Shown: one piece after another, positions 1-5,765 of the stretch
Layout of the letters: every line of letters starts with the position of its first letter
Numbering within the stretch: position 1 is the stretch's first letter
Notes under the pieces: generated by a model
Database searches by the model: none
The model's input: the letters and a program-made list of their open reading frames with translations, nothing else
What the model was told of the DNA's origin: nothing
Translations under genes and position numbers: made by a program
Source of the DNA: Syntrophobacterales bacterium
GTDB taxonomy: Bacteria; Desulfobacterota; Syntrophorhabdia; Syntrophorhabdales; WCHB1-27
Assembly (NCBI GenBank): GCA_017881765.1
Contig: JADGQN010000157.1
Location: forward strand, 1 to 9,627
Direction: 5' to 3'
Length of the DNA stretch: 9,627 nt

Positions 1-60
1 TTCTCGCGCGTCAATCAGGTCAAAGCTGCTTTTCCCTGTACCCGGTACTTGCTTTTCCAT
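1..60 (-). CDS. N-terminus of a probable class I SAM-dependent methyltransferase (partial, runs off left edge)
   Basis: Reading the minus strand from an ATG at 60-58 gives 20 residues that stay open to the window edge, beginning MEKQVPGTGKSSFDLIDARE. The GKSSFDLID stretch resembles, from memory, the extreme N-terminus of a group of small methyltransferases in which it precedes the first SAM-binding strand. None of the catalytic or SAM-binding motifs lie inside the window, so the assignment rests on this one stretch. No strong Shine-Dalgarno is visible; the bases before the ATG are GGAAACGGGCG. The gene would be transcribed away from the hydrolase at 466, making the space between them a divergent promoter region. 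Confidence 0.45.
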   Translation of the reverse strand, partial: MEKQVPGTGKSSFDLIDARE

Positions 61-148
61 CGCCCGTTTCCAGTCACAGCATCTTACCACAGAAGCTGCT
101 GTGCCGTCAGCACCACCCGCTTCGCTCGTTAGAGACCGCTTTTTTGTT

Positions 149-359
149 GCAGATAAGAGCGGATAAGGCTGTGATAACTTCGGATGTTACATTTCTTGAC
201 CGGATCTGTTGATAGAACCCCACATCCGGTCAAACTGCAGCAGCTACGCTGCAGTAAGACCATGCGCGGAGCGCTGCGGTGTGGACAGCATTGCCGCGGT
301 ATCACAATGCTGTCCACGGCCACACTCATCTGTGGATATCTCTCATTGCTCTTATCTGC
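149..359. repeat. Hairpin-rich intergenic element A with inverted outer arms
   Basis: The element is bounded by a perfect 12-bp inverted repeat, GCAGATAAGAGC at 149-160 and its complement at 348-359. Three perfect hairpins lie between the arms. Hairpin 1 pairs 196-205 (TTGACCGGAT) with 224-233, loop 18. Hairpin 2 pairs 234-241 (ACTGCAGC) with 248-255, loop 6. Hairpin 3 pairs 281-293 (GTGGACAGCATTG) with 305-317, loop 11. The right flank carries a degenerate ATCTGCG repeat (354-360 and 364-370). It fills the divergent region between the methyltransferase fragment and the MBL hydrolase and has no convincing ORF. It could be a miniature mobile element, a structured RNA or a REP-like repeat; the sequence alone does not decide. 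Confidence 0.65.
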
Positions 360-418
360 GTATATCTGCGATGAAAATGTCATTCCTTCTTTGCGGGTTA
401 GGAAGTACCAGGGTCGGC

Positions 419-446
419 TTGACAAACAGGCCCCTTGTGCTATCTT
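419..446 (+). promoter_or_regulatory. Sigma70-type promoter of the MBL hydrolase gene
   Basis: A perfect -35 hexamer TTGACA lies at 419-424. It is followed by a 16-nt spacer and a -10-like TATCTT at 441-446, which matches TATAAT at four of six positions. The predicted start point is near 453, giving a very short leader before the ATG at 466. The promoter lies just outside element A, so the element would not be part of this transcript. Confidence 0.65.
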
Positions 447-465
447 TTGATAACGCGGAGTGCGT

Positions 466-1125
466 ATGCGCATATTTAGAGTGGCGGGCAGCGACATCAC
501 CGATCCTCGGGACTGTTCAGTCTACCTGCTCGACATCGGAGAATTAGTCATGATAGACGCCGGATTCGGCGAAAGGATTGATCTGCTGGCGTCGCACATC
601 GAGCAGCAGGGGTTGGACCCGCACGACGTATCAACAGTCATTCTCACGCATTGCCACGTAGACCACATAGGGGGAGCCGATCCGTTTCGTCATCGTTTTG
701 GGCCCCGCCTTGTGATGCATGAGCTTGACGCGGCAATTGTGGCACGGGGAGATAACAGGCTTACCGCGGCATTCTGCTTTCAAAAGGTTTTTCGGCCGTT
801 CCCGATAGATGTTATTATGAGCGGCGAGGAGAAACGGCTCACCTTTGCCAACCAGGAATTAGTCTGCCTCCACACGCCGGGTCATACGCCCGGATCCATC
901 TCCGTCTATGCGGACGTGAGTGAGAAGAGGGTACTCTTCGCGCAGGACCTAGGGGCGCCCCTGCTGGAGGAGTTTGATTGCGATCCGGTAGCGTGGCGAA
1001 ACTCGGCTGAGAAGCTCCTCGCCCTCAACGCGGATATACTCTGTGACGGTCACACAGGCGTGTATCAGCCCCGGGACAAGGTGCGAAGGTACATCGAGTC
1101 CTGTATGGCAGCAAACCTGAGCTAG
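466..1125 (+). CDS. Metallo-beta-lactamase-fold metallo-hydrolase
   Basis: This is a 219-residue cytoplasmic hydrolase of the MBL fold (glyoxalase II-like size). The metal-binding set is complete: HCHVDH at residues 62-67, H140 in TPGHTPGS, D161 in AQD, and H196 in DGH. This fits a dinuclear metal site. There is no signal peptide and no fused domain, so the substrate (thioester, lactone, phosphoester or other) cannot be read from the sequence. I chose the ATG at 466 because GGAG at 457-460 sits 5 nt upstream of it. A GTG at 460, in frame and two codons earlier, would overlap that Shine-Dalgarno. The gene has its own promoter at 419-446, stands alone on the plus strand, and is followed by a 10-bp dyad at 1167-1204. 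Confidence 0.9.
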   Translation: MRIFRVAGSDITDPRDCSVYLLDIGELVMIDAGFGERIDLLASHIEQQGLDPHDVSTVILTHCHVDHIGGADPFRHRFGPRLVMHELDAAIVARGDNRLTAAFCFQKVFRPFPIDVIMSGEEKRLTFANQELVCLHTPGHTPGSISVYADVSEKRVLFAQDLGAPLLEEFDCDPVAWRNSAEKLLALNADILCDGHTGVYQPRDKVRRYIESCMAANLS

Positions 1126-1166
1126 ACCTATAATCCTTCTGCTTGTCTTGAACCATGCCCGTAGGC

Positions 1167-1204
1167 AAAGGGGGCCTTCAGCGCCTTGCCTCACGGCCCC
1201 CTTT
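1167..1204. terminator. Possible bidirectional terminator between convergent genes
   Basis: A perfect 10-bp inverted repeat pairs AAAGGGGGCC at 1167-1176 with GGCCCCCTTT at 1195-1204 across an 18-nt loop. It lies 42 nt after the hydrolase stop codon and about 75 nt beyond the end of the micro-ORF on the other strand. The GC core flanked by A and T on opposite sides is the form expected of a bidirectional intrinsic terminator. The T run is only three bases and the loop is long, so efficiency is uncertain. Confidence 0.5.
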
Positions 1205-1278
1205 CCTCAAGCTGCGGGTATGCCACGTTTATCACCTCAATCCCGGCAGCCATTCCCTGATCTGTTTCCGTGCCTTGC

Positions 1279-1335
1279 TTACTTCTTCTTTGCAGGAGCT
1301 TTTTTCTTCGCTGGTGCTTTTTTCTTCGCGGGCAT
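1279..1335 (-). CDS. 18-aa lysine-rich PAKKKA-repeat micro-ORF, translationally coupled to the RHH gene
   Basis: The frame from ATG (1335-1333) to TAA (1281-1279) encodes MPAKKKAPAKKKAPAKKK, three near-perfect copies of a basic hexapeptide. The repeat resembles the low-complexity C-terminal tails of bacterial histone H1-like and other nucleoid-associated proteins. A strong Shine-Dalgarno, AAAGGAGG, lies 7 nt upstream of the ATG, inside the last codons of the ribbon-helix-helix gene. That gene's stop ends 2 bp before this start, so coupled translation is likely. The DNA is an 18-bp tandem repeat with A6 runs. It could be a free nucleic-acid-binding peptide, a regulatory leader, or a remnant tail of a longer protein. 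Translation is well supported by the ribosome site; function is not known. Confidence 0.6.
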   Translation of the reverse strand: MPAKKKAPAKKKAPAKKK

Positions 1336-1337
1336 GT

Positions 1338-1535
1338 TCATTCCTCCTTTCCTTTAGAGTTTTGCTCCCTGTCGTCCAGCTCTATCCTACCCTTGCGTAT
1401 GAGCAGCCTCAGGAACGTAGAGACATTCATCCCGAGACCGGAAGCCCTCTTCTCCACTATCTCGTATTCTGTCTTGCTCAGACGAACCACGACGGGCACC
1501 GACTTTTTGTCTTTGTCTGCCTTTCGCTTTCCCAT
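1338..1535 (-). CDS. Small ribbon-helix-helix (Arc/CopG-type) DNA-binding protein
   Basis: This is a 65-residue protein. A basic N-terminus (residues 1-12) is followed by a strand-forming stretch VPVVVRLS (about 13-20), an acidic-amphipathic helix TEYEIVEKRASGLG, and a second helix NVSTFLRLLIRKG after the turn. This is the ribbon-helix-helix order seen in dimeric repressors and antitoxins, where the strand inserts into the major groove. The C-terminal tail is charged. The only downstream partner is the coupled 18-aa PAKKKA ORF; no toxin gene is adjacent on either side. The promoter just upstream overlaps a tandem TATACTA repeat, a plausible site for autorepression. A weak GAGTG lies 5 nt before the ATG. 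Fold assignment is good; the regulatory targets are unknown. Confidence 0.82.
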   Translation of the reverse strand: MGKRKADKDKKSVPVVVRLSKTEYEIVEKRASGLGMNVSTFLRLLIRKGRIELDDREQNSKGKEE

Positions 1536-1545
1536 TATATCACTC

Positions 1546-1559
1546 TATACTATATACTA
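1546..1559. promoter_or_regulatory. Tandem heptamer, candidate RHH operator
   Basis: Two perfect adjacent copies of TATACTA occupy 1546-1552 and 1553-1559. The block covers the predicted transcription start and part of the -10 hexamer of the ribbon-helix-helix gene. RHH dimers commonly bind short repeated subsites in tandem over their own promoters, so this is a natural candidate for autoregulation. The binding itself is inference. Confidence 0.45.
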
Positions 1560-1585
1560 ATAATCCGGTTATGCTGCGATGTCAA
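1557..1585 (-). promoter_or_regulatory. Promoter of the RHH/micro-ORF operon
   Basis: On the minus strand a perfect TTGACA (1585-1580) is separated by exactly 17 nt from TATTAG (1562-1557), which matches TATAAT at four of six positions. The expected start point is near 1550, leaving about 15 nt of leader before the ATG at 1535. The surrounding DNA is AT-rich. Confidence 0.65.
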
Positions 1586-1822
1586 CAACAAAGTTTAGTT
1601 TCATGGTAATTTTATATAACCAGCGGTGCCTATATGATGATTAATGTAATACAGTAAGGAAAAGCGGAGAAAGACAAGACTGTCTCACACAGAGTTCGTA
1701 GAGAGCACAGAGAAGAGTAGGACTTTATCTCACGCCCGCTCCCTTCAGTCACTAGAGGCCGCAGAGGGCGCAGAGGAAAGACAAGGGAAGAGAAGTACCT
1801 GTGAGTTCTATGTGCGTGCTCA

Positions 1823-1841
1823 GAATTCTCGGAGAGAATTC
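1823..1841. repeat. Perfect 8-bp hairpin inside element B
   Basis: GAATTCTC at 1823-1830 pairs with GAGAATTC at 1834-1841 across a GGA loop. A second small stem, TCGCGC at 1853-1858 with GCGCGA at 1863-1868 and a TAAC loop, follows 11 nt later. Both lie in the core between the element's inverted arms. Confidence 0.6.
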
Positions 1842-1950
1842 CTCGCCTCGCATCGCGCTAACGCGCGAGTAGTCGTGGAAAACCGGATATATGTTGCCTG
1901 CCGCTCCGCAGCAGACTAACCCTACACCTTCCGGCGATAGCCGGACGGGG

Positions 1951-1987
1951 TTTGCCCGGAATGGTCCCCTCAACCATTCCGGGCAAA
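1951..1987. repeat. Perfect 15-bp hairpin inside element B
   Basis: TTTGCCCGGAATGGT at 1951-1965 pairs perfectly with 1973-1987 across a 7-nt loop CCCCTCA. A smaller stem CCGGC/GCCGG (1931-1935 with 1940-1944) precedes it. Neither strand has a T run after the stem, so it does not look like a conventional intrinsic terminator. On the minus strand it would still be the strongest structure downstream of the cyclase gene. Confidence 0.7.
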
Positions 1988-2116
1988 AACATCACTCTCT
2001 CTTGAAGTCTTTCCTCTGCGGCCTCGAAGGAGCGGAGCGACTGGGCGTGAGCTAATCCTTTGCTCTTCTCTGTGGACGCTGTGGGCTCTGCGTGAGACAG
2101 CCCTGAGCTGAAGCGT

Positions 2117-5100
2117 CTAGGGAGGATCGAGCGAAGCTAAGGCTTTCCTCGCTTGCTGAAGGTAAGTCTCGGCCCGGCATCGTTCGAAGAGTGACACGGC
2201 TTGACTGAAGTATATCCGAGCTTTCTCGGGGTTTTTCCTTGCTCTATACAGCTGTCCGAGATTGAAATAAGCTTGAGCAAGTATGCTTTTGGCTCCTATG
2301 ACTCTTGCGGTCTCAACCGCCCGGTTGAAATGTATTTCAGCTTTCTTGCTTGCCACGAACAAGTTGGTTGAGAGGAATTTAAGGTTCCTGAGGATAAGAG
2401 AAATATCCCTCCTTTTGTTTCCGTGAGCAACCTGAAGATAGACCCTTCCGAGAGTGTTCTCGGATGCGGCATAAAGGCACCTCCGTTTTTTGTCGGAGAA
2501 TATTTTTCGGACATCTTCGAGCCTCCTGATTCCCCCAGAGAGATTTCCCATACCTGTCATGACCATGCCAAGAAGCCCGTGGGCTGCCGTTCCTATAGTC
2601 TCGACACCGGAATTTCTACTGAAGGCATACACTTCTTTGATTACCTTTTCGGCCTTCTCGAACTGGCCGTCAGAGACGTAGGCGTAGCCCAGGGTAGTTC
2701 TGGGAAAGTAGGAATAGTAGGGGTCTGTTGAGACGTCAACCGCCTTCTTATAGCAGCCAATCGCCGATGGCAGATCACCTGCAATGAAATGGCTGTGGCC
2801 CATAGTGTAATAGCCGCAAACCGTGCTCCGGGCATGGGCGTGTCGATCCCCGAACTCGACCAGGGTTTTTCCCACTTCGAATGCCTTCTTACTATCTCCT
2901 CTATACCAGTAAGCCTGTCCGAGTGCCAGATAACTGACGCAGGTGAGGAAATGATCCGATACCAGAAGCTTTGAGATATCTCGGGCCCTTTCTCCGAACT
3001 GAACGGCTTCGTCCAGGAGCCCCAGCTCTGCGCAGGTCCATCCTAGCTGACTGCAGGCGTACCCAATGACGAGAGGGCTGGTGATCTCCTCACCAAGCTC
3101 CAATGCCATACGAAGATAGCGGTAAGACTCCTCAAATTCCTCTCTGCATCTCAGAGCAAAACCGAGGCTCGCGTAGTACATGCCGAGCTTTGCCTTATCA
3201 CCAATCGATTCCGCCAGTTCCTTATGCGCAATCAGCAGATCCGTCAGCTCCGCGAAATCACCGCGGTAATAGAAAACGATAGACCACTTCAACAGAACTT
3301 CGATCAGCAGCAACTCCTCCTGGTTCGACCGCGGTTCCCTCCTCGATAAGATGCCGTAAGCTTCTTTGAAATGTTTTTGGGATTCATCTAAGGCGTATTG
3401 ATTGAGGCCTTTTTCACCCGATTTAATAAGATAAGCTATTGCTTTGTCCACAGCCAGCGCTTCCACAAAATGAAATGCCAGGGTTTCATAAAATTCCGCG
3501 AGTCTCTCCTTGAAGATGTCCTCGATCGCGACGGCTACTTTCTCGTGGATCTTTTGACGATCCTTCTTTAAGAGGCTGTTGTAGACCACCTCCTGGGTCA
3601 AGGCGTGCTTGAACGTATACTCGACATTTGGATGGAGAGACGTGATTCTTACCAGGTCAAGTTTCTGCAAGTCGCTGAGGCGGTCGTCAATCTCTTCCCG
3701 AAATTCCGTGACTCTCTGCAGAAGCTCGTGAACAAAGGCTCTCCCGATCACCGAGGCCTCCTGAAGGATCCGCTTGGTCTTGCCTTCGAGACGATCGATC
3801 CTGGCGGAGATTACCCCCTGGACCGTCGTTGGAACATCGGTTTGGCGAATAGAGCCGATCAGCCTCCAGCTACCGTTCTCGGGTTTCAGAATGCCGGTTT
3901 CGATCAAAGCATTGACCACTTCCTCCAGATAGAATGGATTGCCCTCGGCTTTCTGCTGCACGAGGCTCTTCAACTCTGAGGTCAGGGCGTTTGTCTTCAG
4001 GAGTGATCCCAGCATATCCTGTGCTTCGCGTGAAGAGAGGTCTCCCAGGTGGATCTCCTGGCGCACATTCTGGAGCGCGTTGAGTTGATCGTTGGCAATA
4101 AGACTAAAAGGAGGCCTGTAAACAGAAAGAAAAAGGACGGGATACGCAAGATCCGACAGGATATAACGGAAGAGGTCGATGGAGGAAGGATCCGCCCAGT
4201 GGAGGTCCTCCAGACAAAAGAGCGTTGGTCTTCTTGCGCTGATTGCTCTCAGGATTGCCTTGACGGCCTCTCTCAGATTGAATTTCCATGATTCAGGGCT
4301 CACCTCGGCTAACTCAGGGTAGTCGAGCCCATAGAGCCTCCCGATGTAAGGCACCACATCCTCTTTTCGGAGGTTCAGTCGCTCTACAGCAATTTCGATC
4401 TTTACTCCCACCACCTCGGGCCCGTCCGCCTCTTGTATATGCCAGGTGCGGTTCAATAAATCGATCAAAGGGAAATAGGGGATATTTTGAGCATAGGCGT
4501 ATGCGTGGCCCTCTCTCCACTCAATCGCGTTTAGATCCAGGGTTCCCTTGAAGTGCTCGACAAGCCGACTTTTCCCGCTTCCCGCCTCACCGCACAGGGT
4601 CACTATCGTCGTTTTTCCTTCGCCGAGCCTCCTGATCGCATCATCGAGCCGGCTTAGTTCCGCTTCCCTTCCGATAAAGTCCGCCCTTAAGCCGGCGAAG
4701 CGGTGGATGGTTATGGGCTCTTCTTTCACGGAGAGTACCTTGTACGCCTGGACCGGCTCTGTCTTTCCTCTTATTTGAAGAGAGCCCAGCGCTTCGAAAT
4801 CGAAGTGGCCCTGTACCTGTCTATATGTTTCGGGACCGACGAGGATTTCACCCGGTTTGGCCAGCCCCATAAGTCTTGTGGCCACATTGACGGCCTCCCC
4901 GACAATCTCCGCCCCTTCACTTCCCTGGACGAGTGAACCGGTGACCACGAGGCCCGTATTGATACCGCTGTGTATGAGCAATGGTTGGTTGAGTTTTCCC
5001 TTGAATCTTGGACTCAGAGATTCGACGAGACGGTGAAACTCTTTAGCCGCCCGAATCGCCCGGATCGGGTCGTCCTCACGACTCGCCGGAAGGCCGAAAA

Positions 5101-5470
5101 GGACCATGATGGCATCGCCGACAAATTTGTGCGTGTACCCCCGGTATCGTGTGACTACCTGGACGATCTCACCGAAGACACAGCTCATCAAATCCTTGAC
5201 CTCTTCGGGATCGATACTCTCTGACAGAAAGGTATATCTGGAGAGATCGGAAAAAAGCACCGTAATCTGCCTTCGCTCCCCCTCAGTAGATAGATCTATT
5301 CTTCCGGTCACTTGTTTTTCTTCCAGTCTCTCTCCGCATCCGCTACAAAACTTATCTCCGGGAAGATTGGGAAACTCGCACTTGGGACAAACCTGTCTAA
5401 GTCTCGTCCCGCATACTCCGCAAAACGTGCCGGTGTCCGGATTATCACTATGGCAGTTTGAGCAGTTCAT
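2117..5470 (-). CDS. Zinc-ribbon / class III nucleotidyl cyclase / AAA ATPase / TPR protein
   Basis: This is a 1117-residue multidomain signalling protein with no signal peptide or membrane segment. Two CxxC zinc ribbons come first (C3, C6, C17, C20; C28, C31, C42, C45). A class III cyclase domain follows (about 66-245), with metal-binding D75 and D119, adenine-contacting K115, and the transition-state pair N195/R199. The residue equivalent to the second adenine-specifying Asp is E188. An ATPase module (about 264-560) has Walker A GEAGSGKS at 294-301 and Walker B LFCLED at 417-422. A helical YTFKHAL segment follows near 618. TPR-like repeats run from about 675 to 1117. The family pairs cyclase output with STAND-like ATP-dependent sensing through TPRs. 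The product is probably cAMP, by the conserved lysine. The start follows a weak ACAGG; the zinc ribbon at residue 3 supports it. Confidence 0.9.
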   Translation of the reverse strand: MNCSNCHSDNPDTGTFCGVCGTRLRQVCPKCEFPNLPGDKFCSGCGERLEEKQVTGRIDLSTEGERRQITVLFSDLSRYTFLSESIDPEEVKDLMSCVFGEIVQVVTRYRGYTHKFVGDAIMVLFGLPASREDDPIRAIRAAKEFHRLVESLSPRFKGKLNQPLLIHSGINTGLVVTGSLVQGSEGAEIVGEAVNVATRLMGLAKPGEILVGPETYRQVQGHFDFEALGSLQIRGKTEPVQAYKVLSVKEEPITIHRFAGLRADFIGREAELSRLDDAIRRLGEGKTTIVTLCGEAGSGKSRLVEHFKGTLDLNAIEWREGHAYAYAQNIPYFPLIDLLNRTWHIQEADGPEVVGVKIEIAVERLNLRKEDVVPYIGRLYGLDYPELAEVSPESWKFNLREAVKAILRAISARRPTLFCLEDLHWADPSSIDLFRYILSDLAYPVLFLSVYRPPFSLIANDQLNALQNVRQEIHLGDLSSREAQDMLGSLLKTNALTSELKSLVQQKAEGNPFYLEEVVNALIETGILKPENGSWRLIGSIRQTDVPTTVQGVISARIDRLEGKTKRILQEASVIGRAFVHELLQRVTEFREEIDDRLSDLQKLDLVRITSLHPNVEYTFKHALTQEVVYNSLLKKDRQKIHEKVAVAIEDIFKERLAEFYETLAFHFVEALAVDKAIAYLIKSGEKGLNQYALDESQKHFKEAYGILSRREPRSNQEELLLIEVLLKWSIVFYYRGDFAELTDLLIAHKELAESIGDKAKLGMYYASLGFALRCREEFEESYRYLRMALELGEEITSPLVIGYACSQLGWTCAELGLLDEAVQFGERARDISKLLVSDHFLTCVSYLALGQAYWYRGDSKKAFEVGKTLVEFGDRHAHARSTVCGYYTMGHSHFIAGDLPSAIGCYKKAVDVSTDPYYSYFPRTTLGYAYVSDGQFEKAEKVIKEVYAFSRNSGVETIGTAAHGLLGMVMTGMGNLSGGIRRLEDVRKIFSDKKRRCLYAASENTLGRVYLQVAHGNKRRDISLILRNLKFLSTNLFVASKKAEIHFNRAVETARVIGAKSILAQAYFNLGQLYRARKNPEKARIYFSQAVSLFERCRAETYLQQARKALASLDPP

Positions 5471-5765
5471 CCTGTCGGTTCCGTCACAAGTTTCAATGAC
5501 CGCCGCACCAACGGGACGGCGTGTCTACGATCTTATCCGGCAGTTCCTTTATCTGTACCAACGAGCGGCCAACCCCATTTACCGGTTCTCGTTTTCTCGG
5601 CCAGCTTCTGTTCTGTGACCGGTAATGAGGCCAAAAGCAAGACAGCCTCCAAAGGAGAAGAACCCCTGGAGGCTTCATGATGCACAGCTCATGCCAGACC
5701 CAGTCCACAACTACCTCCAAAAGATTTAGATGCAAACGGGACTGGTTTTCCTCTGACCCTATATT
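5471..5765. other. Intergenic region between tctA and the cyclase gene
   Basis: No gene is visible in these 295 bases. They contain an 8-bp dyad at 5644-5674 just beyond tctA (listed separately) and a second 8-bp inverted repeat, TTACCGGT at 5579-5586 with ACCGGTAA at 5618-5625, separated by 31 nt. A possible minus-strand promoter for the cyclase is TTGGTA followed about 18 nt later by GATAAG, roughly 80-110 nt before the start. Its match to consensus is poor. The gap and the dyad suggest the cyclase is transcribed separately from the transporter operon. Confidence 0.4.
5644..5674 (-). terminator. Possible terminator of the tct operon
   Basis: On the minus strand an 8-bp perfect stem, AGCCTCCA (5674-5667) with TGGAGGCT (5651-5644), closes a 15-nt loop about 90 nt after the tctA stop codon. 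It is followed by GTCTTGCTTTT, a broken T tract. Position and strand fit the end of the transporter transcript; the interrupted U tract keeps this a moderate call. Confidence 0.45.

Larger units (their letters stand above)
1680..2100. repeat. Element B: 421-bp intergenic element with imperfect inverted arms and internal hairpins
   Basis: The left arm (about 1680-1782) and right arm (about 2007-2100) are imperfect inverted copies with four conserved blocks. 1680-1694 matches 2086-2100 at 14 of 15. 1706-1717 (CACAGAGAAGAG) matches 2063-2074 perfectly. 1729-1737 (CTCACGCCC) matches 2043-2051 perfectly. GAGGCCGCAGAG then GAAAGAC (1755-1782) matches 2007-2025 with a 9-bp duplication in the left arm. 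The arms contain a degenerate 9-nt CACAGAG/GCAGAG repeat. The core has perfect hairpins at 1823-1841, 1853-1868, 1931-1944 and 1951-1987. No convincing gene is present. The element starts 16 bp beyond the cyclase stop codon and lies upstream of the RHH promoter. Confidence 0.65.

Noticed and set aside
460..465. GTG start two codons upstream of the chosen hydrolase ATG
   Set aside because: The GTG overlaps the GGAG that serves as Shine-Dalgarno for the ATG at 466.
129..547. Several overlapping ORFs on both strands across element A
   Set aside because: All cross the three hairpins, overlap the MBL promoter or start, and encode cysteine- and serine-rich sequence without family features.
1338..1535. 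Antitoxin of a toxin-antitoxin pair
   Set aside because: The RHH fold fits, but no toxin-sized gene is adjacent; the only coupled ORF is an 18-aa basic peptide unlike known toxins.
1680..1782. Possible CRISPR array or direct-repeat array
   Set aside because: The 9-nt units are degenerate, contiguous and lack spacers; they form inverted arms rather than a repeat-spacer pattern.
1752..1973. 73-codon minus-strand ORF within element B
   Set aside because: It runs through perfect hairpins and repeat arms, has no ribosome-binding site or recognisable domain, and its composition follows the repeats.
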